Positions 37,079-44,265 of a stretch of DNA of 64,000 nucleotides are shown one piece after another. The stretch covers positions 124,001-188,000 of the forward strand of contig NZ_JBBEXD010000004.1 of the NCBI RefSeq assembly GCF_037782385.1. Direction: 5' to 3'. The DNA is from Ascidiimonas meishanensis. GTDB lineage: Bacteria > Bacteroidota > Bacteroidia > Flavobacteriales > Flavobacteriaceae. Below the pieces are notes generated by a model. It made no database searches, was not told the DNA's origin, and saw only the letters and a program-made list of their open reading frames with translations. Both the position numbers and the translations under genes were made by a program. The stretch's first letter is position 1; each line of letters opens with the position of its first letter.

Positions 37079-37131
37079 CATCCGCAATAATCATATTGCA
37101 CGTTCTTTAAAAACTTGTTTAGAAAATAGCT

Positions 37132-37160
37132 TCCCGAAGTATCGTCCCGAAGTATCGGGA
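37132..37160. repeat. Two tandem copies of a short hairpin element (CCCGA-AGTA-TCGGG)
   Basis: A partial copy (cccgaagtatcg, 37133-37144) is followed at once by a full palindrome tcccgaagtatcggga (37145-37160). The same core occurs at 37346-37361 and, in reverse orientation, at 37890-37905, always beside tRNA sequence. Confidence 0.8.
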
Positions 37161-37216
37161 GTAGGCGCAAAAATTAACATCAAGTTAATTATACGTTTGG
37201 AAGCGGTTTTCAGAAT

Positions 37217-37289
37217 GCGAAAATAGCTCAGTTGGTAGAGCGCAACCTTGCCAAGGTTGAGGTCGCGGGTTCGAATCCCGTTTTTCGCT
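37217..37289 (+). tRNA. tRNA-Gly (anticodon GCC)
   Basis: A full cloverleaf is visible: acceptor GCGAAAA paired with TTTTCGC, D-arm GCTC..GAGC, anticodon arm CAACC-TTGCCAA-GGTTG with GCC at 37250-37252, and T-arm GCGGGTTCGAATCCCGT with a near-perfect stem. Base T at 37289 is the discriminator; CCA is not encoded. Confidence 0.97.
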
Positions 37290-37332
37290 CATAAATTACT
37301 GATCTTTGTATCAGTTTTTTATATCAGTTCAG

Positions 37333-37370
37333 GCTCGAGTGGTGGCCCCGAAGTATCGGGAGGTAGACAC
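37333..37370 (+). pseudogene. 5' fragment of tRNA-Leu with a hairpin in its D-loop
   Basis: gctcgagtggtgg (37333-37345) and ggtagacac (37362-37370) match the start and D-arm of the intact tRNA-Leu that begins at 37385. Between them the hairpin ccccgaagtatcggga replaces the short D-loop sequence. The copy stops there, so it cannot make a tRNA. Confidence 0.8.
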
Positions 37371-37384
37371 AAAAGAGTAAAAAT

Positions 37385-37470
37385 GCTCGAGTGGTGGAAT
37401 TGGTAGACACGCTGGACTTAAAATCCAGTGGACAGTAATGTCCGTGCGGGTTCAAGTCCCGCCTCGAGTA
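37385..37470 (+). tRNA. tRNA-Leu (anticodon UAA)
   Basis: The acceptor GCTCGAG pairs with CTCGAGT (one G-U pair). The anticodon arm CTGGA-CTTAAAA-TCCAG has TAA at 37419-37421. A long variable arm (tggacagtaatgtccg) marks a class II tRNA, and the T-arm is GCGGG-TTCAAGT-CCCGC. Discriminator A is at 37470. It is followed by a strong terminator. Confidence 0.97.
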
Positions 37471-37918
37471 CGTAGTACGAGAAAGCCTTTGCGAAAGCAA
37501 GGGCTTTTTTTATGGAGTGAAACGAAATAAAAATGGCGGGACCCAGTGTTTACTCCCGACACCTCGGGGCCCGCCTCGAGTACGTAGTACGAGAAAGCCT
37601 TTGCGAAAGCAAGGGCTTTTTTTATGGAGTGAAACGAAATAAAAATGGCGGGACCCAGTGTTTACTCCCGACACCTCGGGGCCCGCCTCGAGTACGTAGT
37701 ACGAGAAAGCCTTTGCGAAAGCAAGGGCTTTTTTTATGGAGTGAAACGAAATAAAAATGGCGGGACCCAGTGTTTACTCCCGACACCTCGGGGCCCGCCT
37801 CGAGTACGTAGTACGAGAAAGCCTTTGCGAAAGCAAGGGCTTTTTTTATGGAGTGAAACGAAATAAAAATGGCGGGACCCAGTGTTTACTACCGATACTT
37901 CGGTACCCGCCTCGAGTA
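37458..37918 (+). repeat. 112-base tandem array carrying the 3' end of tRNA-Leu
   Basis: Four complete units of exactly 112 bases start at 37458, 37570, 37682 and 37794, and a fifth copy of the 13 leading bases ends at 37918. Each unit starts with cccgcctcgagta, the last 13 bases of tRNA-Leu, then has the terminator hairpin and an outer stem ggcggg/cccgcc that encloses a hairpin of the short palindrome type. Units 1-3 are near identical; in unit 4 the inner hairpin differs by paired changes. Confidence 0.93.
37484..37512 (+). terminator. Terminator of tRNA-Leu (repeated in each 112-base unit)
   Basis: AGCCTTTGC and GCAAGGGCT form a 9-bp stem (one G-U) with a GAAA tetraloop, followed by a run of T residues. 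Identical copies lie at 112-base steps at 37596, 37708 and 37820. Confidence 0.92.
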
Positions 37919-38589
37919 TGAAAAGACCGAATTTTACACCTTAAATCTTTTATTTCAGGTACAACATAGGTACAATAAAATGGATTAAAGCAAAAATTGT
38001 AGGATTTAATATTTAGACCTAAACACAAAAAGTTATGGATTAATCGTACTAAAACTAGCAACCCATAATACCCTATGAATTTGCTCGTCTAGCGATAGTA
38101 ACAATAGTAATTAAATTACCATTAATTATGGTTAAGTTGTTTATGAACTCAAATCCCATTTTATAATTCCTCGTTTTTATCGCTTCTTTCTCTTTACATT
38201 TTCTTTCTATTATTTCCTTTAGATAATAATTTACCTACATGATAGCTAAAAATATTCATAATATGGTTGTCCTATTCTAATTAGTTGTAACTATTATTAT
38301 ATCTTTCTTAATGTATAAAAATCCAAACAAAGAAATCGCTAAGTATTAAAGCAGCAGCATCTAACCATTTTCTCGTTATGAAACCACCGTATATAATATT
38401 ATTTATTTTTTCGGCTCTACTTTTACGGAAAAACCACCATCTACTTTCAATAAACCGTTCATCTTTTTGACTTACGGATTGCCATAACTTAAACTGAAAA
38501 TTCTTGTTATTTTTAAAGTTAGATAAATCAAACAGGATGGATGCCCCCACAGCTTATATTTAAAACATTAATATCTAAACATCACTTTT
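37919..38589. other. AT-rich stretch without a supported gene
   Basis: Beyond the array no convincing gene is visible. A minus-strand frame at 38308-38550 (80 codons, GTG start) has a possible membrane segment at its end (AALILSDFFVWIFIH) and a WWFFRKSRAEKINNI stretch, but no family, ribosome site or conserved neighbour supports it. It may be a remnant. Confidence 0.5.
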
Positions 38590-38970
38590 ATGAAATCTAT
38601 GATCAAGAAATCCTTTTTAACCCTCTGCATGAGCATTTTTCTTTTAACCACAGGCTGTCAATCAGATACTACTGATTTAACCAATAATGACCCACAAGTA
38701 ACCACACAATCCATCGATGATCAAATTAACAAGGCCATTGCATCCCTTGATAAAAGCAATGTGGTTTTAATCAACCTTACGGGAGTGAGTGTTAATACAG
38801 TGATAAAAGACGGTTTTGAATACGGCTTTACTATGGCAGCACCTGGCGATATTGTATGCCGTGGGAGCGGGCTTTCTTTTGCAAAATATGTACGTAATTC
38901 GCTTGACGGGGGTATAATGCTGCTTCTTTATGTAGCAGATAATGGCGATTATGTTGCTGCCGAAGCTTAA
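38590..38970 (+). CDS. Small lipoprotein of unknown function (126 aa)
   Basis: A lipoprotein signal peptide (FLTLCMSIFLLTTGC) places the lipid-bearing Cys at about residue 23, followed by QSDTTDLTNNDP, a linker rich in Asp, Asn and Thr. The rest (about residues 40-126) has a small globular look with IVCRGSGLSFAKYVRNSLDGG near the end. I recognise no domain. No operon partner is apparent: the next gene lies on the other strand, 28 bases away. It is probably an outer-membrane-anchored lipoprotein. Confidence 0.75.
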   Translation: MKSMIKKSFLTLCMSIFLLTTGCQSDTTDLTNNDPQVTTQSIDDQINKAIASLDKSNVVLINLTGVSVNTVIKDGFEYGFTMAAPGDIVCRGSGLSFAKYVRNSLDGGIMLLLYVADNGDYVAAEA

Positions 38971-38997
38971 TATTTTTAATTCTAAAATTGATCACTT

Positions 38998-39897
38998 CTA
39001 TGCATGTGATAAAATAGGAAACCTTAATTTTTTAGTATCAAACAAACTCCATTTATCATCAAGGATAAAAAGGGTATCACCTTCCTGCTCTAAAACGGTC
39101 TCATTAAATGAGGTGGTGTCTTTAGGCATAAAGCCTAAAACAACCTCTTTTATTTCCTTAGTTAATAAATAAGAAATTAGATTATCCATAGGGACATTTT
39201 TTTCGCAAAAAATATCGTTTATATGCAAAATATCACTACTGAATTCTGCTATAACAATAGCGTCTAACTTTTTAATATAATACACACTTTTATTCATAAA
39301 CAATGTGCAATAAAAAAGAATGAGTGACGCATTATCTTTCATTGAAACCTCAGAAAAATGGTATGAGTGATTGACTTTATTAACAAGAAAATCTTTATTT
39401 TTTTTATCCAACATATTCAGGTTTATAAAATCAGGGTTAAAGTGTTTTAAGTTTACTTTTTTGGAATATTTGTACTCTTTTGCAGTCTTAAAGCCAAATT
39501 TTGGATAAAAATCAAGTACCGTATCATTGGCAAATAGATATATTAAATCGCATTTGCCTCGCCATTCTTCTAACACTTTCTCCATAAGAATTCTGTTTAA
39601 GCCTTGGTTTCTATACTCCATATCGGTCATAACGGTACCAATTTGTAGGTATGTCCTTTTTTTTCCGCTCACTAAAAAATCAATAATGCTTACAGATATA
39701 TTAGAAACAATGTTATTTCCATCAGCTAATGAATAAGGGATATAATTATCGCTCCAATATCCATTTTGATACCAGTCATCAAAGTCAAATCCATAGGTTT
39801 TTCTTGTCAAACTATTAAAACTGTTCCTAAGGTTATCGTCATTCTTATAATTGACGATGCACCTATACAGTTTACCATTGATTTTTACATTTTCCAT
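38998..39897 (-). CDS. GNAT-family N-acetyltransferase-like protein (299 aa)
   Basis: The start at 39895-39897 (MENVKINGKLYRCIVNY) is preferred to a TTG three codons upstream. The acetyl-CoA site is in LQIGTVMTDMEYRNQGLNRILMEKVLEEW (about residues 85-115), with the NQGLNRIL version of the Q/RxxGxG/A motif, followed by YLFANDTVLDFYPKFGFK. The C-terminal half (about 150-299) resembles a second, degenerate GNAT-like or SCP2-like domain. The acceptor is unknown. It is on the same strand as the lipid-type operon but 300 bases downstream of it. Confidence 0.8.
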   Translation of the reverse strand: MENVKINGKLYRCIVNYKNDDNLRNSFNSLTRKTYGFDFDDWYQNGYWSDNYIPYSLADGNNIVSNISVSIIDFLVSGKKRTYLQIGTVMTDMEYRNQGLNRILMEKVLEEWRGKCDLIYLFANDTVLDFYPKFGFKTAKEYKYSKKVNLKHFNPDFINLNMLDKKNKDFLVNKVNHSYHFSEVSMKDNASLILFYCTLFMNKSVYYIKKLDAIVIAEFSSDILHINDIFCEKNVPMDNLISYLLTKEIKEVVLGFMPKDTTSFNETVLEQEGDTLFILDDKWSLFDTKKLRFPILSHA

Positions 39898-40034
39898 TAT
39901 CAACAATCCCTTTTTGTAAAACTACTCAACTGCTCCATAAATGTCAACATTCTTCTTGCCCCCAAAGTGCGTTTTTTGTCAACGTTTTCAATATCCTTAT
40001 ATTAAAACTATTTTATTGTAAAAGACATCTGACT

Positions 40035-40205
40035 CTAATAAGTAATCAAATGTTCTGCGATCATCCGCTTATTTGTAACAAAACTAAAATAACGTAGTCC
40101 AAGCGTTATTTTTATTTTCAATGCTTTTAATTTTTGCTTCCCGACGCTTCCCTTAGGTTTGTACTTTATAAAAGTACGATGACCATGAAAATAATCATTT
40201 CTATC
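40035..40205 (-). pseudogene. Possible gene remnant downstream of the desaturase
   Basis: A minus-strand frame reads YDRNDYFHGHRTFIKYKPKG and then KLKALKIKITLGLRYFSFVT up to a stop at 40035. The residue make-up looks like real coding sequence rather than noise, but upstream it lies wholly inside the desaturase gene in another frame and has no start of its own. I cannot assign it. Apart from this, 39898-40203 shows nothing. Confidence 0.3.
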
Positions 40206-41139
40206 ATAGCATTTTATTTGTTTTTTTGGTGGTGCTAAAAACAAAATTCTCTCCAGACAATAACTTTGCCTTGCATATAAATGTCCAAAAATTTCTTGTA
40301 TTCTTTTCTTCACATTGCATCTCTGGGAGATAATACGAAGGAACACCTGGGTATGCATGATGTTTCTCATGCATGTTAAAATTAAAAAGCACCCAATTTT
40401 CAAAGACGCTGCCAACCCGTATACTCCTGCTATACTTTACTTGATAAGCATGTTTTAATGGCTTTACATCTTTACCATTAGAAACCGGAATATCTATATG
40501 AGAGTGTTGACTTAATATGATTAAATCAGACATCATGAGCCCTATCAAAAAGGCAGGTAATACATAGCTCACATAAAAATCTGTAAACAAAATAATCAAC
40601 AGCGTCCATATAAGGATAATAATCAGCAAATTAAATAAAACCCTTTTACGGTTTGTTTTTGGAGCAAAAGTTTTAATCTTTCTTAGGTTCCAATAATTAT
40701 CAATTCGATACCCTATGGTAAAAAGAGGAAGAAATAAAAACCAGCTAATATTCACCACTGATTTTAGTACAAATCCATGTTTTGGATTTACCGTACCCAC
40801 AGTTGTGGGGTCTTTATCTCGCCAGCCTGTCCATTTATGATGTAGATTATGCATATCTACCCAACTTATAAATGGAATGAAACTAATAAAACCAAATAAG
40901 TGCCCAAATAGTTTATTTATCTTTTTACTTTTAAATAACGAATAATGCCCAGTTTCATGCAGTAAAATAAAAGCTTGAAAAAAACCAACCCCTAGCATAA
41001 TTTGACCAATCCACCAATTAAAATAAAGGCTCAAAACAAATCCTGAAGCAGTAAAAAGAAGCCATACCATTATATAAACAATGGCTTTCTTATTATTTTG
41101 GGAATGCTTATTCTTTAGTGAGCTCATTTCTTTTTTCAT
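40204..41139 (-). CDS. Fatty-acid desaturase family membrane protein (311 aa)
   Basis: Three histidine boxes for the di-iron centre are present: HETGHYS (about residue 65), HNLHHKW (about 102) and HEKHHAYPGVPSYYLP (about 254-269). Between them lie about four membrane helices (AIVYIMVWLLFTASGFVLSL, MLGVGFFQAFILL, LLIIILIWTLLIILFTDFYV). This is the membrane desaturase/hydroxylase fold. The gene overlaps the acyltransferase gene by 32 bases (an ATG four codons in, at 41127, would reduce this). The last 40 residues after the third box are unlike usual desaturases, so a shifted frame at the end is possible. The substrate is unknown. Confidence 0.88.
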   Translation of the reverse strand: MKKEMSSLKNKHSQNNKKAIVYIMVWLLFTASGFVLSLYFNWWIGQIMLGVGFFQAFILLHETGHYSLFKSKKINKLFGHLFGFISFIPFISWVDMHNLHHKWTGWRDKDPTTVGTVNPKHGFVLKSVVNISWFLFLPLFTIGYRIDNYWNLRKIKTFAPKTNRKRVLFNLLIIILIWTLLIILFTDFYVSYVLPAFLIGLMMSDLIILSQHSHIDIPVSNGKDVKPLKHAYQVKYSRSIRVGSVFENWVLFNFNMHEKHHAYPGVPSYYLPEMQCEEKNTRNFWTFICKAKLLSGENFVFSTTKKTNKML

Positions 41140-41851
41140 ATTCTTTTAAAAAAATTTCTCTAACAGCATTTTTATTTTCTTCTAAATCTTCCAATTTCCA
41201 AGATAGTGTACTCACTTCTTTTAGCAAATAAACTTCTATTTTTCCCGATTTAAAATCAAAGCCTTCTAAAGAGTTGGTTTCCTTTGGAATGTGCAAGTAT
41301 ACTGGTTGAATGGGTAGGTGACAATTGGTAGCCAAATGATATACTCCATTGTTAAATGGTGCAATACCGTGCTGGAATAAATGAACCCCTTCTGATGAAA
41401 CAAAAATGGAATGCTTTCCTTTACGTAATTCTGCTTCCATTCGTTTAAAAAATTTCAATCTTCTTTTTGCATCAGACTTTACAGGGATATAACAAACCCC
41501 AATAGCCATTGCTGAAATAGTTAGTGGTAAATATTTCCAAGTATTTTCAGATAAAAAAAATCTGGAGTTAGGAACCGCCATAGCGGTGACAATTAAGATA
41601 TCTAAATAAGAGTTATGATTAAACGTATACATTAACTGCTTGGCAGGATATTCTTTTACATCTGGTAATTGAAAGCGAACCCCAATAAGTCTCAGTATAA
41701 ATTTTGAGGTGGGAGCCACAAGGTACTTCCTACCAAAGTTAGTGCTCCTGCCAAAGGTTATCCATTTTAGCAGTAAGGCTATTGAACCGGTAATAAACAT
41801 CAGCGTAAGCCCTATAACAATTCTGTATACTCCAACTAAAATTTTTTGCAT
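41108..41851 (-). CDS. PlsC-type 1-acylglycerol-phosphate acyltransferase-like protein (247 aa)
   Basis: An N-terminal membrane segment (VYRIVIGLTLMFITGSIALLLKW) is followed by the acyltransferase box HNSYLD (H-x4-D, about residue 74). The second box, usually FPEGTRS, is here VSSEGVHLFQHG, which keeps Glu-Gly but replaces Thr-Arg. This change suggests an acceptor other than standard lysophosphatidate. A late GVYHLATNCHLPIQPVYLHIP corresponds to the V-P-V motif. It overlaps both neighbours (16 bases with the methyltransferase gene, 32 with the desaturase gene), so the three genes are one translation-coupled unit. Confidence 0.87.
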   Translation of the reverse strand: MQKILVGVYRIVIGLTLMFITGSIALLLKWITFGRSTNFGRKYLVAPTSKFILRLIGVRFQLPDVKEYPAKQLMYTFNHNSYLDILIVTAMAVPNSRFFLSENTWKYLPLTISAMAIGVCYIPVKSDAKRRLKFFKRMEAELRKGKHSIFVSSEGVHLFQHGIAPFNNGVYHLATNCHLPIQPVYLHIPKETNSLEGFDFKSGKIEVYLLKEVSTLSWKLEDLEENKNAVREIFLKEYEKRNELTKE

Positions 41852-42810
41852 ACTACAGTTTGCATTGATAAATTGAGAGATTTATAAAACCATAAGACCG
41901 GCGTGAGTAATAATTGACCTAAAAAATAGGGAAAAATAGTATTATTCAAATTCAGACCTTTTCCAAAGAGTTTAAAATACGTTCCTGTAAATAGGTAAAA
42001 ATAATCTGGGAAAGCTCCATAAGGCAGATACGCTTCTATTTCAAATCCGTTTTGTTGTAGCAAACGAATAAGTGATTTTTTGTCGTACATAGCTGTATGC
42101 TGCGGCGCTTGAACTCCAGGCCATTTATTCTTGAATAGCTTAAAAGTAAATGAATCCAACCTAGGTACTTCAATAATAAGTCTTCCATCTTTTTCAAGTA
42201 CTTTATGCGCTTTTTGTAATGACAGATTTGGATCGTAACAATGTTCCAAAAAATGCCACATCGTGATGAGATCAAAAGAATTCCCTTTAAAATCCTGATC
42301 ATAGAACAGTCCTTCATGAAAATCTATTTTTTCAAAATCAGGGAAATCAAATCCCCCTTTAAAATCAACACCAGAGATAGCGCACCCATATTCTTTATGA
42401 ATATGCAATAAAAAGGTGCCTACAGCACATCCTACGTCTAAGGTGTTGGTTTTTGAACTAAGAGGAACAAACTTTTTAACTATTTTACTTTTATCCCTAT
42501 CATGCTTATTCATAGCCCATTCATACAACGGTGTTAATAAACCCCAATCCTTTTTCTTTCTATGGGCTATATATTCACCATCATAATACTCTTTGATTCC
42601 ATCAATACCAATTCTTGGATTCTGGTATACCAGACTACAATCTTGACATTTAACATATAGAAATTCCCCTTCTTTTCCTGTTAAATCTTCTTCACCAATT
42701 AGAAACTCATCATATTTATGACTGCCACAAACATAACATCTTACTTGTTCAAATCTTAAATGAGCAGGATTATTGAGTTTTTTTATTTTCTCTAAGGAAT
42801 TATAAGGCAT
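41836..42810 (-). CDS. Class I SAM-dependent methyltransferase with N-terminal cysteine motif (324 aa)
   Basis: Residues about 20-65 hold two Cys pairs (CYVCGSH and CQDCSLVYQNPRI), a zinc-ribbon-like start common to a group of methyltransferases in glycan and lipid clusters. The SAM site is TLDVGCAVGTFLLHIHKEYG (about residues 124-143), followed by FDLITMWHFLEHCYDPNLSLQKAHKVLEKDGRLIIEVP. The C-terminal part has a hydrophobic stretch (TIFPYFLGQLLLTPVLWFYKSL). It is the first gene of the three-gene unit with the acyltransferase and desaturase. The substrate is unknown; a lipid or a lipid-linked compound is inferred from the neighbours. Confidence 0.87.
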   Translation of the reverse strand: MPYNSLEKIKKLNNPAHLRFEQVRCYVCGSHKYDEFLIGEEDLTGKEGEFLYVKCQDCSLVYQNPRIGIDGIKEYYDGEYIAHRKKKDWGLLTPLYEWAMNKHDRDKSKIVKKFVPLSSKTNTLDVGCAVGTFLLHIHKEYGCAISGVDFKGGFDFPDFEKIDFHEGLFYDQDFKGNSFDLITMWHFLEHCYDPNLSLQKAHKVLEKDGRLIIEVPRLDSFTFKLFKNKWPGVQAPQHTAMYDKKSLIRLLQQNGFEIEAYLPYGAFPDYFYLFTGTYFKLFGKGLNLNNTIFPYFLGQLLLTPVLWFYKSLNLSMQTVVCKKF

Positions 42811-42917
42811 TTATTGTGAATCTAAAATGTAATTCTATATAGACTATTTTCTCTACGGAATTAAACCAGTAAGCAACTAAAAGTACACAAATATTTTATT
42901 TCTGGGTTATGTTTTGA

Positions 42918-42934
42918 TTTATAATAGATTTAAA
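42918..42934 (+). promoter_or_regulatory. Shared upstream box, copy 3 (variant)
   Basis: TTTATAATAGATTTAAA differs at two of 17 positions from the boxes before the two solenoid-repeat genes and lies 84 bases before the start of the 43002 gene, about the same distance as at 3021. Confidence 0.25.
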
Positions 42935-43001
42935 AAAGTCTTTGAAGATTCTTATGGGGGAAATGATGCATTATTTACACTCCTATTTAAAAGTATTCAT
43001 A

Positions 43002-44141
43002 ATGGAAAATGATAATAACCCCAACCAAGAGGAGAATGCCAACCAAGGTGAAAATGCGAGGCAAGTAAATGCTAATGCTGAACAAGCAGCAAACGCAAAC
43101 CAAGGTGCAGCGGCCAATCAAAATAACAACGCACCTCAACCGCCAAATCAGAATCTCGGTGTTCCACCACAACCTCAAGCAAACCAAATCCCGGTTGTAA
43201 ACCAAAATGTAAACGCAAATCAAGTAGCCGCAGTCAACAGAATAGATGAAAGAGTAGTTAATCAAATTCATAATGCTCCGCAATTCCCAGACCTACCTAA
43301 TCAAAATGATGGTGAAAGGCGTGTAAGACCAAGACTTGCACCAAGAGAAGGATCGGCTGTTGCTGCCTTATTTAGACGTCGTGGCGTACCTCCCCAACAA
43401 CAAGCAAACCAAATCCCAGTTGCAAACCAAAATGTAAACGCTAATCAAGTAGCCGCAGTCAACAGAATAGACGCAAGAGTAGTTAATCAAATTCATAATG
43501 CTCCGCAATTTCCAGAACTACCTAATCAAAATGATGGTGAAAGGCGTGTAAGACCAAGACTTGCACCAAGAGAAGGATCGGCTGTTGCTGCCTTATTTAG
43601 ACGTCGTGGCGTACCTCCCCAACAACAAGCAAACCAAATCTTAGTTGCAAACCAAAATGCAAACATAAATCAAGGTATTCCATCAAACCAAATTCAAAAC
43701 CTTAATCAAAATAACAACATTGGAGGTGGAAGAGCGCTGAATCAAAATAATATCGCACCTCAACTACCAGACTTACCCAATCAACTACCTAATCAGAATA
43801 ACAATCAAAGACTCATTAGTGTGAGACTTCCCCAAAGAATACAACCTCCTGCTGCATTGTCTTTGAGAGATTTTAGTATTCCCTCCCAAGCTCAGGTAGC
43901 GAGACGAGATCTTGCGGTAAATGAGAACGCGAGTGCAAATCAGGGCGAAGCAACAAACCAAAGAAATCCAGATCCAATAGCCAATGCGGCGCAACCTGCA
44001 GCGGCACAACCCAACGCAGCAGCACAAAGACCAACAAACCAAAATGAGGGCACAGTACAAAGAAGAAGCGCAGAAAGCAGTACTGAGGGCAATACAAGAC
44101 GAAGAGAAAAAGGGACAAAAAGAAAAAGTCCTGGTAGGTAA
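43002..44141 (+). CDS. Asn/Gln-rich low-complexity repeat protein with basic tail (379 aa)
   Basis: The start at 43002 (MENDNNPNQEENANQGENAR) is preferred to an ATG 20 codons upstream, since it resembles the start of the 3106 product and is nearer a normal leader. The protein is rich in Asn, Gln, Ala and Pro and probably disordered. It carries a 75-residue unit twice plus a partial third (from GVPPQ, with RVVNQIHNAPQF and GSAVAALFRRRG). The tail is strongly basic (RRREKGTKRKSPGR). There is no signal peptide, membrane segment or GG leader. I recognise no family. The general make-up and the tail recall the proteins at 3106 and 4458, but the repeats are unrelated. Confidence 0.65.
   Translation: MENDNNPNQEENANQGENARQVNANAEQAANANQGAAANQNNNAPQPPNQNLGVPPQPQANQIPVVNQNVNANQVAAVNRIDERVVNQIHNAPQFPDLPNQNDGERRVRPRLAPREGSAVAALFRRRGVPPQQQANQIPVANQNVNANQVAAVNRIDARVVNQIHNAPQFPELPNQNDGERRVRPRLAPREGSAVAALFRRRGVPPQQQANQILVANQNANINQGIPSNQIQNLNQNNNIGGGRALNQNNIAPQLPDLPNQLPNQNNNQRLISVRLPQRIQPPAALSLRDFSIPSQAQVARRDLAVNENASANQGEATNQRNPDPIANAAQPAAAQPNAAAQRPTNQNEGTVQRRSAESSTEGNTRRREKGTKRKSPGR
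43158..43650 (+). repeat. 225-base in-frame tandem repeat inside the Asn/Gln-rich gene
   Basis: Units start at 43158 and 43383, exactly 225 bases apart and nearly identical in the later part, with a partial third unit from 43608. The near identity of DNA suggests recent copy change by slippage or recombination. Confidence 0.9.
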
Positions 44142-44265
44142 AGGTTAGCTATTGGAGATTCAATGATCCAATATTACGTATGATGAATTATGGTGCACTA
44201 ACCCTTTCTGTATTTTGAGTAAACTTGGTCTATGAGATTACAAGATACACAACAGTTTGTAATAC

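Noticed and set aside
37533..37866. Two identical 73-codon frames 112 bases apart
   Set aside because: They lie in the tandem array behind tRNA-Leu and repeat only because the DNA does. Their translation has no protein character and crosses terminator hairpins.
37458..37918. CRISPR-like array
   Set aside because: The units are 112 bases and uniform throughout with no variable spacers, they begin with tRNA sequence, and no cas genes are near.
38308..38550. Minus-strand frame of 80 codons with GTG start
   Set aside because: No family, no ribosome site and no supporting neighbour. It is mentioned in the intergenic entry but not called as a gene.
40035..40415. Full 126-codon frame on the minus strand
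   Set aside because: Its first 70 codons lie inside the desaturase gene in another frame. Only the final part, 40035-40205, is noted as a possible remnant.
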